A stretch of DNA of 17,262 nt from positions 1-17,262 of the forward strand of contig USLX01000040.1 of the NCBI GenBank assembly GCA_900555665.1. Direction: 5' to 3'. The notes under the pieces are model-generated. The model worked only from the letters and a program-made list of their open reading frames with translations. It was not told the origin of the DNA and made no database searches. Made by a program: the position numbers and the translations under genes. Positions 7,037 to 13,268 of the stretch are shown piece by piece (within the stretch, counting starts at the first letter, position 1; each line of letters starts with the position of its first letter). The DNA is from an uncultured Eubacteriales bacterium. Its GTDB lineage: Bacteria; Bacillota; Clostridia; Oscillospirales; Oscillospiraceae.

Positions 7037-7074
7037 AAAGACCCCGCCGGGAGACCGTCCCCGGCGGGGTCTTT
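7037..7074. terminator. Bidirectional terminator between HMA gene and spoVT
   Basis: A perfect 15-bp stem, AAAGACCCCGCCGGG with its complement, surrounds an 8-base loop. It lies between convergent genes, and each strand ends its stem in TTT. The last base touches the spoVT stop codon. Confidence 0.9.
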
Positions 7075-7613
7075 CAGTTTTCCATCTGCCGGCCGAGGAA
7101 GCCGGCGACGGTCTGCACCAGCTTTTGCTCTGCCTCCGCCAGCGGGGCATCCTGTTCTTCCAAAAGCAGCATCACGCAGCCCATCAGGTCGCCCTCCGTC
7201 AGGATCGGCGCGGCCACCCCGAGGCGGTAGCGCGACTCTTCGCAGGCACGGATGCCGGGCTGTCCGGCCTCAAAGCGGTAAGTGCGGCGCGACTCCATCA
7301 GCTGCTCCAGCTCGGCCGAGGCGCGCTTGTCCACAAGCTCCCGCCGCGGCGCCCCAGCTGCAGCGATAATCGTATCCCGGTCACAAACCGCAGCAATGTG
7401 TCCCGTGTTCTTCCCCATCGACTCGCAGATCTGCCCGGCAAACTCGGTCAGATCCCCCATGGGGGAATACTTTTTAAAAATCACCTCGCCGTCCTTCTCC
7501 GTATAAATCTCCAGCGGGTCGCCCTCGCGGATTCGCAGGGTTCGGCGGATCTCCTTGGGAATGACGACCCGGCCAAGGTCATCGATGCGGCGAACAATGC
7601 CTGTTGCCTTCAT
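7074..7613 (-). CDS. spoVT: Stage V sporulation regulator SpoVT (AbrB + GAF)
   Basis: The 179-residue product matches the length of SpoVT, a DNA-binding regulator active in the forespore under sigma-G. Residues 1-50 are an AbrB swapped-hairpin domain (MKATGIVRRIDDLGRVVIPK). Residues about 55-179 form a GAF-like sensor domain with LGVAAPILTEGDLMGCVMLL. I chose the ATG at 7613 because GGAGGAG lies 7 bases upstream and the AbrB fold starts there; the 45 residues of open frame before it are not AbrB-like. A GTATA box near 7690 could be a sporulation-sigma -35, but no good -10 partner is seen. The gene is the clearest evidence of spore formation in this window. Confidence 0.93.
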   Translation of the reverse strand: MKATGIVRRIDDLGRVVIPKEIRRTLRIREGDPLEIYTEKDGEVIFKKYSPMGDLTEFAGQICESMGKNTGHIAAVCDRDTIIAAAGAPRRELVDKRASAELEQLMESRRTYRFEAGQPGIRACEESRYRLGVAAPILTEGDLMGCVMLLLEEQDAPLAEAEQKLVQTVAGFLGRQMEN

Positions 7614-7694
7614 ACTTCGCTCCTCCAATGCTCTATCATTCTGCCCTTCGTTTGGCGATATCTCTATTGTTTGCAAGCAGAGGAGAAATATACA

Positions 7695-7742
7695 GCCGCG
7701 GCGCCGGGCGTTTGCTTTGCCCGGCGCTGCGGCTTCTTTTTC
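7695..7742 (+). terminator. Strong hairpin with T tract on the plus strand, upstream of spoVT
   Basis: GCCGCGGCGCCGGGC pairs with GCCCGGCGCTGCGGC (7695-7709 and 7719-7733). One pair is G-U on the plus strand but C-A on the minus strand. TTCTTTTTC follows on the plus strand only. It probably also serves to end the aldolase transcript (minus), but the structure is better formed for plus-strand RNA. Confidence 0.7.
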
Positions 7743-7763
7743 ATTCAAAATTCAGTTTTTTAT

Positions 7764-8798
7764 TCAAATTTTCCCGATCTCCGTGATCAGCGCGTCCGCT
7801 TCCGCCTGCGTGGTGGCCCAGCTGGTGCAAAACCGTGCGATCTGAAGGCCGTCCGGCGTCCTGCCGCTGTCTTCAAACGTAAAATTTGCCCCCAGCCGCG
7901 CCGCCTGGTCGTCCGTCAGGCAGACAAACTGCTGATTGGTCGGGCTGCTGCCATGCAGCGGAATGCCGCGCGCACGGAAGGCCTGCTTGATGCGCATCGC
8001 CTGCCGGTCGGCCTCTGCGGTGATGCGGAAATAAAGTCCATCCTCCAAAAGCGCACAAAACTGCGCCCCAAGCAGCCAGCCCTTGGCCAGCACTGCACCG
8101 TTCTGCTTCATATATGCCTTAAAGCGCGGCTTCAGCGCCTCCGCCGTGATGACCACGGCCTCGCCGAACATCGCGCCGCACTTCGTCCCGCCAAAATAAA
8201 ATACGTCCGCCAACGCCGCGAGCGCCTCTGCCGTCACATCGTTTTCCGCCGCGCCGAGCCCGTAGCCCAGCCGCGCGCCGTCGACAAACAGATACATCCC
8301 ATACTTCCGGCAGACCGCATGGATCTCCCGCAGCTCGGCGAGGGAATAGAGCGTCCCGGTCTCCGTCGGGAAGGAGAGATAGACCAGCCTCGGCGCCGTC
8401 CAGTATTCCGGCTCGCCGCCTTCATAATAGGCCGCGGCACACTCCTGAATCTGTGCCGCGCTGATTTTTCCGTCCCGCTCCGGCAGGGCCAGGATTTTGT
8501 GCCCAATGTGCTCGACCGATGCGGCCTCATGGCACTGGATGTGTCCGGTCTCCGCGCAGATCACGCTCTCCACCGGCGATAGCGCCGCCGCGCAGACGAC
8601 GAAATTCGCCTGCGTCGCCCCCGGAAAAAACCAGACCGCTGCCTCCGGCTGCCCCGTCAGCGTCCGGATACAGGCCTCCGCCCGCGCGCACCACTCGTCC
8701 GTGCCATACCCGCTGTAACTTTGCGAAGAAGCCTCCTGCAAAACCTCCAGCACATGCGGATGCGCCGTGCGGTTATAATCGTTGTTGAATCGGATCAT
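7764..8798 (-). CDS. ltaE: Low-specificity L-threonine aldolase
   Basis: This PLP enzyme cleaves L-threonine or allo-threonine to glycine and acetaldehyde. The protein has 344 residues, normal for the family. Motifs seen are FNNDY at the start, SYSGYGTDE near 27-34, FFPGATQANF with the substrate/PLP-binding segment, GHIQCHEAASVE with His86 and His90, FVDGARLGYG with Asp173 and Arg176, and the Schiff-base Lys206 in YFGGTKCGAM. I chose the ATG at 8798 because GGAGGAG lies 6 bases upstream; the longer open frame to 8837 begins inside the promoter-leader region. It is divergent from a MocR-type regulator, which may control it. Confidence 0.92.
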   Translation of the reverse strand: MIRFNNDYNRTAHPHVLEVLQEASSQSYSGYGTDEWCARAEACIRTLTGQPEAAVWFFPGATQANFVVCAAALSPVESVICAETGHIQCHEAASVEHIGHKILALPERDGKISAAQIQECAAAYYEGGEPEYWTAPRLVYLSFPTETGTLYSLAELREIHAVCRKYGMYLFVDGARLGYGLGAAENDVTAEALAALADVFYFGGTKCGAMFGEAVVITAEALKPRFKAYMKQNGAVLAKGWLLGAQFCALLEDGLYFRITAEADRQAMRIKQAFRARGIPLHGSSPTNQQFVCLTDDQAARLGANFTFEDSGRTPDGLQIARFCTSWATTQAEADALITEIGKI

Positions 8799-8820
8799 TG
8801 TCCTCTCCTCCTTTTGTTCC

Positions 8821-8849
8821 ATCATATCAAACCGCATCCGGATTTACAA
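8821..8849 (-). promoter_or_regulatory. Threonine aldolase promoter
   Basis: On the minus strand TTGTAA (8844-8849) and TATGAT (8821-8826) are 17 bases apart, with a short leader of about 16 nt holding the ribosome binding site. Confidence 0.75.
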
Positions 8850-8857
8850 GGCCGCGC

Positions 8858-8887
8858 TTGACAAATTCCGCCCCGGCGGCGTAAGAT
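8858..8887 (+). promoter_or_regulatory. MocR regulator promoter
   Basis: TTGACA (8858-8863) and TAAGAT (8882-8887) are 18 bases apart. The -35 box lies only 9 bases from the divergent aldolase -35 box, so a protein bound here could affect both promoters. Confidence 0.7.
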
Positions 8888-8895
8888 AAAGCTGG

Positions 8896-8912
8896 TCTGC
8901 TCCAATTGCAGA
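8896..8912. promoter_or_regulatory. Inverted repeat downstream of the MocR promoter
   Basis: TCTGC-TCCAATT-GCAGA is a 5-bp dyad centred near the predicted MocR start site. It could be an autoregulatory operator, but known MocR sites are often direct repeats, so support is weak. Confidence 0.3.
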
Positions 8913-8938
8913 AATATGAATGATCGGCAGGGTCAGTA

Positions 8939-10315
8939 ATGCTTCGAACCTATGCGCTCACCCGCGGCACCGGCACGCCGCTTTATGAACAGCTCTATCG
9001 CGCCATCCGGCAGGACATCCTCACGGGCCAGCTCCCCGGCGGGACGAAGCTCCCTTCCAAGCGGGCGCTGGCTGAGCATCTCAGCATCAGCAAAATCACC
9101 GTGGAGACCGCCTATGCTCAGCTCCTGGCCGAGGGCTATCTCACCGCGCGGGAGCGCTCGGGATATTACGTCGAGCAGCTTGCCGCCGTCCCGCCCGCTG
9201 CGCCGCAGCCCGCTCCGTCCCGTGCCGCGCCGGAGCCCCTGCCTCCCACGTCCCGGTCAGTGGAGCTGTTTCCGTTTTCCGTCTGGGCCAGGCTGATGCG
9301 CAGCGTCATTCTGGACGAGGGCGCGGCGCTTCTTTGCCCTACCCCTGGGGCAGGTTTGCTTTCGCTGCGGCAGGCAATCTGTGAGGATCTGCTCCGCCGG
9401 CGCGGCATGCACGTCGAACCGCAACAGGTCTATCTCGGCGCCGGCACGGAATATTTTTATCACCTTCTTCTGGAGTTTTTCGGTCGGGAGCGCGTATATG
9501 CGCTGGAAACGCTCGGTCATCGGAAAATCGCCCGGATCTGCGCCGCTTCCGGCGTCCGTTATGTCCCCATCGGCATGGATGATGACGGTATTCTCCCTGC
9601 ACTTCTCGACGGCAGCGGCGCGGAGATACTGCATCTGTCCCCTTCGCACCACTATCCAACCGGCATCGTCACCCCCATTGCCCGCCGCCAGGCCATCCTG
9701 CGCTGGCTGACCGGGCGCGGCGACCGCTATCTGATCGAGGACGATTACGACTCCGAATTCCGCTTCTCCGGCCGGCCCATTCCGCCGATGCAGACCATGG
9801 ACTTCGCCGGGCGCGTCATCTATATGAACACCTTTTCCAAGACCATCGCGCCCGCGCTGCGTATCAGCTATATGATCCTTCCGCCGCGCCTTCTCGACGC
9901 CTGGGAGGAGAAAATGGGCTTTTACAGCTGCACCGTTCCCGCCTTTGAACAGCTGACGCTCACCCGCTTTCTCTCCGGCGGTTATTTTGAGCGCCATTTG
10001 AGCCGCATGCGGCACTATTACCGCGCCCAGCTCAGCGCGCTGCTGGCCGTGCTGGCCGAAGAACCCTATCGCCGCGTCTGCACCGTCCTGCGCGCCGACG
10101 CTGGGCTTCATTTTGTCCTCCAATTCCACACGCCGCGTTCTGACGACGACCTGCAAGCCCTCCTGCGTACTGTGGGGCTCCATACACCCCCGCTCTCCTC
10201 CTTCTATATCCGCCGCCCGGATCCGGCGTCGCGCGGCCGCGTTGTGGTCAACTATGCCGATCTCCCGCCCGAGCAGTTCCGCGCCGCGCTGGACGCCATC
10301 CTCCCCGCACTCTGA
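8939..10315 (+). CDS. MocR-family regulator (GntR HTH fused to aminotransferase)
   Basis: The protein has 458 residues, a typical MocR size. Residues about 10-75 form a GntR winged helix (YEQLYRAIRQDILTGQL, LPSKRALAEHLSISKITV, AEGYLTARERSGYYV). A Pro/Ala-rich linker at about 80-105 joins it to a class I aminotransferase-like domain with the PLP lysine Lys301 in NTFSKTIAPALRISY. HHYPTG replaces the usual NPTG-type loop, as in this family. These proteins sense PLP or PLP-amino acid adducts; PdxR and GabR are known cases. The start ATG has only a weak CAGGGT upstream. The divergent threonine aldolase is a plausible target, which is inference from position. Confidence 0.93.
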   Translation: MLRTYALTRGTGTPLYEQLYRAIRQDILTGQLPGGTKLPSKRALAEHLSISKITVETAYAQLLAEGYLTARERSGYYVEQLAAVPPAAPQPAPSRAAPEPLPPTSRSVELFPFSVWARLMRSVILDEGAALLCPTPGAGLLSLRQAICEDLLRRRGMHVEPQQVYLGAGTEYFYHLLLEFFGRERVYALETLGHRKIARICAASGVRYVPIGMDDDGILPALLDGSGAEILHLSPSHHYPTGIVTPIARRQAILRWLTGRGDRYLIEDDYDSEFRFSGRPIPPMQTMDFAGRVIYMNTFSKTIAPALRISYMILPPRLLDAWEEKMGFYSCTVPAFEQLTLTRFLSGGYFERHLSRMRHYYRAQLSALLAVLAEEPYRRVCTVLRADAGLHFVLQFHTPRSDDDLQALLRTVGLHTPPLSSFYIRRPDPASRGRVVVNYADLPPEQFRAALDAILPAL

Positions 10316-10321
10316 GTGCAA

Positions 10322-10347
10322 AAAAGCTCCCTTTCGGGAGCTTTTTG
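10322..10347. terminator. Bidirectional terminator between MocR and CarD genes
   Basis: AAAAAGCTCCC-TTTC-GGGAGCTTTTT is a perfect 11-bp stem starting 7 bases past the MocR stop. Both strands end in T5, so it can also serve the convergent CarD-like gene. Confidence 0.9.
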
Positions 10348-10421
10348 CGGAAGTTATCTTTTTGGAGATTCCGAATTCAAACAAAATCCGGAAATCTGCT
10401 TGCTAAGGCGCGCATTTTTTC

Positions 10422-10919
10422 TCAAGCCAGCTTTTGATGCAGATAGGTTTTTACCTCAGAGGGCTTGATCCCGAGCACGAAGCCGAACTCGCCGTAAAGC
10501 ATTTCCTCCGCCATTTTCCAGTTCCGCAGCTCTGTTGCGCTGATGCTGCGGCGCGCAGCGGCGAGCTGCTTTTGCTTTTGATAGAGCGATTTGCACAGCC
10601 GAAGCAGCCGCTCGCAGTCATGACCAGCCAGAATGCCGCGGTAATATTCCCCGGCGGAGCGGCTGTCTGCGGGAATATCTGGAAGCACGTCCAGCTCGGA
10701 AAGACGTGGGAGCAGTGCCTCCAGTTTTTGCCTGGAAATGACTGGCCGCATCACCGCCCGACCGTCCACCGGCGTATATATGGTGCCGCCGTGATAATAA
10801 GGCGTCAGGCGATAATAGTCCCGGTTTTTATCCAATCCTGCCACTCTCAGCCGCCCGACTTCTTCGACCCGGCAGACGCCCTCTACGCCGTAAATGATAT
10901 GTTCGCCGACCGAAAACAT
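10422..10919 (-). CDS. CarD/CdnL-family transcriptional regulator
   Basis: The 165-residue product starts with an RNA-polymerase-interacting Tudor-like domain (FSVGEHIIYGVEGVCRVEEV, then YYRLTPYYHGGTIYTPVD) at about 1-65. An all-helical C-terminal domain follows, ending in GIKPSEVKTYL. CarD proteins bind the polymerase beta subunit and stabilise promoter opening. I chose the ATG at 10919 because GGGAGGAAAG is 2-11 bases upstream; the upstream in-frame start at 10952 has no such site. It is a single gene with a strong promoter. The C-terminal part is more variable, so whether it is a housekeeping CarD or a specialised paralogue is open. Confidence 0.9.
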   Translation of the reverse strand: MFSVGEHIIYGVEGVCRVEEVGRLRVAGLDKNRDYYRLTPYYHGGTIYTPVDGRAVMRPVISRQKLEALLPRLSELDVLPDIPADSRSAGEYYRGILAGHDCERLLRLCKSLYQKQKQLAAARRSISATELRNWKMAEEMLYGEFGFVLGIKPSEVKTYLHQKLA

Positions 10920-10966
10920 AACTTTCCTCCCATTCTCTCTGTAAAAACGCAACTTCTTCTAGGTTT

Positions 10967-10995
10967 ATTATAACAGATTTTTTGCCGCCGTGTAA
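10967..10995 (-). promoter_or_regulatory. Promoter of the CarD-like gene
   Basis: On the minus strand TTACAC (10990-10995) and a perfect TATAAT (10967-10972) are 17 bases apart, with a TGT extension before the -10 box. Confidence 0.85.
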
Positions 10996-11030
10996 GAGAA
11001 AAGTTTCGAATTTTTTTGTAGAATTCTCAC

Positions 11031-11069
11031 AAAAACTGCCCGGTCGGTCGACCCGGCAAATCAGTTTTT
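11031..11069. other. Inverted repeat between two divergent promoters
   Basis: AAAAACTG and CAGTTTTT bracket an imperfect CCGGTCG/CGACCCGG inner stem. It resembles an intrinsic terminator, yet it lies between the outward-facing CarD and tRNA promoters where no transcript is expected to end. It may be a remnant, a barrier or a protein site. Confidence 0.45.
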
Positions 11070-11088
11070 GCGGTTTCAATTTTTTCTC

Positions 11089-11117
11089 TTGACAAGCGTC
11101 GCAGTCTGTGGTATATT
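11089..11117 (+). promoter_or_regulatory. tRNA-fMet promoter
   Basis: TTGACA (11089-11094) and TATATT (11112-11117) are 17 bases apart. The start is expected about 15-20 bases before the mature tRNA 5' end. Confidence 0.9.
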
Positions 11118-11140
11118 GAATAAGCTCATTTGAGAGATAT

Positions 11141-11217
<77 letters not shown>

Positions 11218-11219
11218 TA

Positions 11220-11252
11220 AAAAGCCTTGAAGCCAATGGTTTCAAGGCTTTT
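11220..11252. terminator. Terminator after tRNA-fMet, probably shared with the AraC gene
   Basis: AAAAGCCTTGAAGCC and GGTTTCAAGGCTTTT form a 15-bp stem with one G-U pair and a 3-base loop. The plus strand continues with CTTTG and the minus strand with TATGG, so both directions end in T4-T5. Confidence 0.88.
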
Positions 11253-11301
11253 CTTTGTCCAAAAGCTCTCCCGGTATATTTTAGATATTCCACGCATCCA
11301 C

Positions 11302-12144
11302 TCATCTCACGCTTCGGTAGGTGTAGGGCGACAGGGAGCATTCTTTCATGAACAGGCGATAGAACGAGGAATAGTTATTGAAGCCACACTGCAGGGCGAT
11401 GGCGGCAAGCGGGTCGTCGGTGCTGGTCAGCAGCTTGCATGCGTACTGGATCCGGATCTTGTTCAGATACTGCTTGAACGACTGGCCGGTCAGGTTTTTG
11501 AAGGCACGGTAATAGCTCGACTGCGACATACAGGCGATCTTGGCCGCGTGAACGGCGTTGATATCCTCGGAGAAATGGGTGTTGATATAATCCAGCGAGG
11601 CCATCAGCTTGTCAAAATACTCATAATCCTGCACCGGCGCGACGGAAAAGCGCATCAGGATTACGAGGATCATCGCCAGCGTGGACTGCACGATGGTCTG
11701 GTAGTTGGAATTGGTCTCGCAGAATTCCCGGTACGTCAGCTGCATCAGCTGATCCATCAGCACGGCATCCTGCGTCCGCAGGCGGATGCGCCCGTTCAGG
11801 TCAGAAAACTGCAGATTGGACGTAAAGCGCTGGAATTCCGGCTGCGACGTGATCGACGGCGGAATGAAGCTGCTGCGGAAGGAGAAGGAAATAAACGCCG
11901 TGTTCGGCCCCATCTCGATCCGGTGCGGGGTATAGGGCGAATTGATGAAGCAGTCGCCCCGTGCAAGCTTCAGATGCCGGTCGCCGACGTGATGAAAGAT
12001 ATAGCCCTGCCGGATGTAATAGATCTGGTAATAATCGTGATAGTGGATCTGCTCGGAGATCGGGATGGAGCTGGAGGAGCTGACCGAAAAGTCCAGCCCG
12101 CGCGCACTGCTTTTCAGAGGGTAATATGGGATGTTTTCCTGCAT
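11302..12144 (-). CDS. AraC-family transcriptional regulator
   Basis: The 280-residue protein has an N-terminal cupin-like ligand domain (HYHDYYQIYYIRQG near 34-47, then LARGDCFINSPYTPHRIE) and a C-terminal double helix-turn-helix at about 180-280 (AAKIACMSQSSYYRAFKNL and IALQCGFNNYSSFYRLF). I chose the ATG at 12144 because AAAGGAG lies 11 bases upstream; the ATG at 12180 has no ribosome binding site and sits on the promoter. The gene is divergent from the amidohydrolase-glycosidase-GtaA series, so it most likely senses a sugar or glycoside and controls that series. The inducer is unknown. Confidence 0.92.
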   Translation of the reverse strand: MQENIPYYPLKSSARGLDFSVSSSSSIPISEQIHYHDYYQIYYIRQGYIFHHVGDRHLKLARGDCFINSPYTPHRIEMGPNTAFISFSFRSSFIPPSITSQPEFQRFTSNLQFSDLNGRIRLRTQDAVLMDQLMQLTYREFCETNSNYQTIVQSTLAMILVILMRFSVAPVQDYEYFDKLMASLDYINTHFSEDINAVHAAKIACMSQSSYYRAFKNLTGQSFKQYLNKIRIQYACKLLTSTDDPLAAIALQCGFNNYSSFYRLFMKECSLSPYTYRSVR

Positions 12145-12184
12145 GGGAACAGCCGCTCCTTTCCCGTCGGTTTCCGACATTTGT

Positions 12185-12193
12185 ATTGTAGCA
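12185..12193 (-). promoter_or_regulatory. AraC gene extended -10 promoter
   Basis: On the minus strand TGC-TACAAT, with TACAAT at 12185-12190. No convincing -35 box is seen. The start would fall near 12178, giving a leader of about 34 nt. Confidence 0.6.
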
Positions 12194-12282
12194 CAAAACC
12201 GTGAAAAACGCGACCCTGAATTATGACGGATTTTGCAATCAAAATAAAGCAATCGGCAATGTAAAATCTACACAAACATTGA

Positions 12283-12288
12283 TACAAT
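12283..12288 (+). promoter_or_regulatory. Likely -10 box for the rightward catabolic genes
   Basis: TACAAT is preceded by TTGA and lacks a clear -35 box, as expected for an activator-dependent promoter. About 90 bases separate it from the divergent AraC promoter; no obvious repeat pair that would be the AraC site was seen there. Confidence 0.5.
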
Positions 12289-12332
12289 AGTAAAAAAATG
12301 AATGGGTGAGCGCAGAAAGGGAACGGGATAAA

Positions 12333-13187
12333 TTGAAGTTTGACGTTGTTGCTGAAGCTGAAAAAAAGAAAGATTTGCTGATAGAAACAGCAGACTATAT
12401 CTGGGATCACCCGGAGCTCGGCTTCAAGGAATTTCAGTGCGCACAGAAGCTGCAGGAGGTCCTGCGAGCAGAAGGGTTTCAGCTCGAGACCGGACTTGGG
12501 CATATCACGACCGCCTTTTCCGGGCGTTTCGGCAGCGGCCGGCCGGTCATCGGTATTCTGGGCGAATTCGACGCACTGATGAATCTAAGCCAGAAGGCGG
12601 GCGTGACGCATCAGGAATCCGCCGGCGGCCTCTATGGTCACGGCTGTGGGCATAACCTGCTCGGCGTCGGTTCTCTCGGAGCGGCGCTTGCCGTCAAGGC
12701 CTATCTGGAAACGACCGGTGCATCTGGCACGGTGATCTATTTCGGCTGCCCGGCGGAGGAAAACGGCTCCGCCAAGGCATTTCTGGCTCGCGATGGCGTG
12801 TTCGACGCACTGGACGCGGCGCTCAGCTGGCACCCGGCCGACACGACCGGCGTGCGCAATCTGACCACGCTTGCCAACTGCAAGGTGCTCTACCGCTTTG
12901 ACGGCGTCGCGGCCCACGCGTCGATCCAGCCCCATCTGGGGCGCAGTGCGCTCGACGCGGTGGAGCTGATGGCCGACCCGGCACTGCTGGAACAGGCCCG
13001 GCAGGAGCACAGAAAACGGATCGGAAAGGGCTATATCTGCCCCATCCCCCCAGACGTCCGCCCCGGAACCATCCCGCACGGCCCCCAGTCAACACATACC
13101 TCTGTTTTTTCCATTCATTTGCTTCAACTGCAGCAGCCTTCCCATACCAATCGGCAGTGGGCTGCCAACCAGCAGCTTACACAATGA
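12333..13187 (+). pseudogene. M20-family amidohydrolase (AbgB-like), internally deleted
   Basis: M20 amidohydrolases of the AbgB type remove acyl or aminobenzoyl groups from amino acids and have about 430-480 residues. This frame encodes 284. The N-terminal part is intact: IWDHPELGFKE, the metal loop GHGCGHN with His103, Cys105 and His107, AEEN with Glu142 and Glu143, SWHPAD, and the start of the dimer domain (AAHASIQPHLGRSALDAVELM). At about residue 213 (base 12971) the sequence jumps from ELM to ADPALLEQARQ...CPIPPDVRPG, which I recall as the extreme C-terminus of this family; roughly 200 residues seem lost in frame. The last 30 residues are unrelated read-through. I favour the TTG at 12333, with AAAGGG upstream, over the GTG at 12306, which would have almost no leader. 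Catalysis is unlikely because later metal ligands are gone. Confidence 0.72.
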
Positions 13188-13250
13188 GAACACGGACGCT
13201 GTGATCAAAAAACTCTATCTGCTCCCCAGCTTGCTTTTGTATCTCGTACT
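13088..13250. other. Low-GC junction segment after the broken amidohydrolase
   Basis: Composition falls visibly from that of the neighbours and no conserved protein is recognisable. The plus strand has an open frame with a hydrophobic run (LYLLPSLLLYLVLWKGAYL) near 13213-13270 lacking a start codon, which might be the remnant of a membrane protein. No terminator or promoter was found here. Confidence 0.35.
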
Positions 13251-13268
13251 GTGGAAAGGAGCATATTT

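Noticed and set aside
6963..8582. 539-codon plus-strand frame across spoVT and the aldolase gene
   Set aside because: It spans two well-supported minus-strand genes, their terminators and promoter, so it is not a real gene.
9257..10384. 375-codon minus-strand frame opposite the MocR gene
   Set aside because: It is antisense to a complete MocR-type protein and crosses the bidirectional terminator at 10322.
12306..12332. GTG start for the amidohydrolase at 12306
   Set aside because: It would leave a leader of only about 10 bases after the predicted start site and has no ribosome binding site; the TTG at 12333 fits better, though this is not certain.
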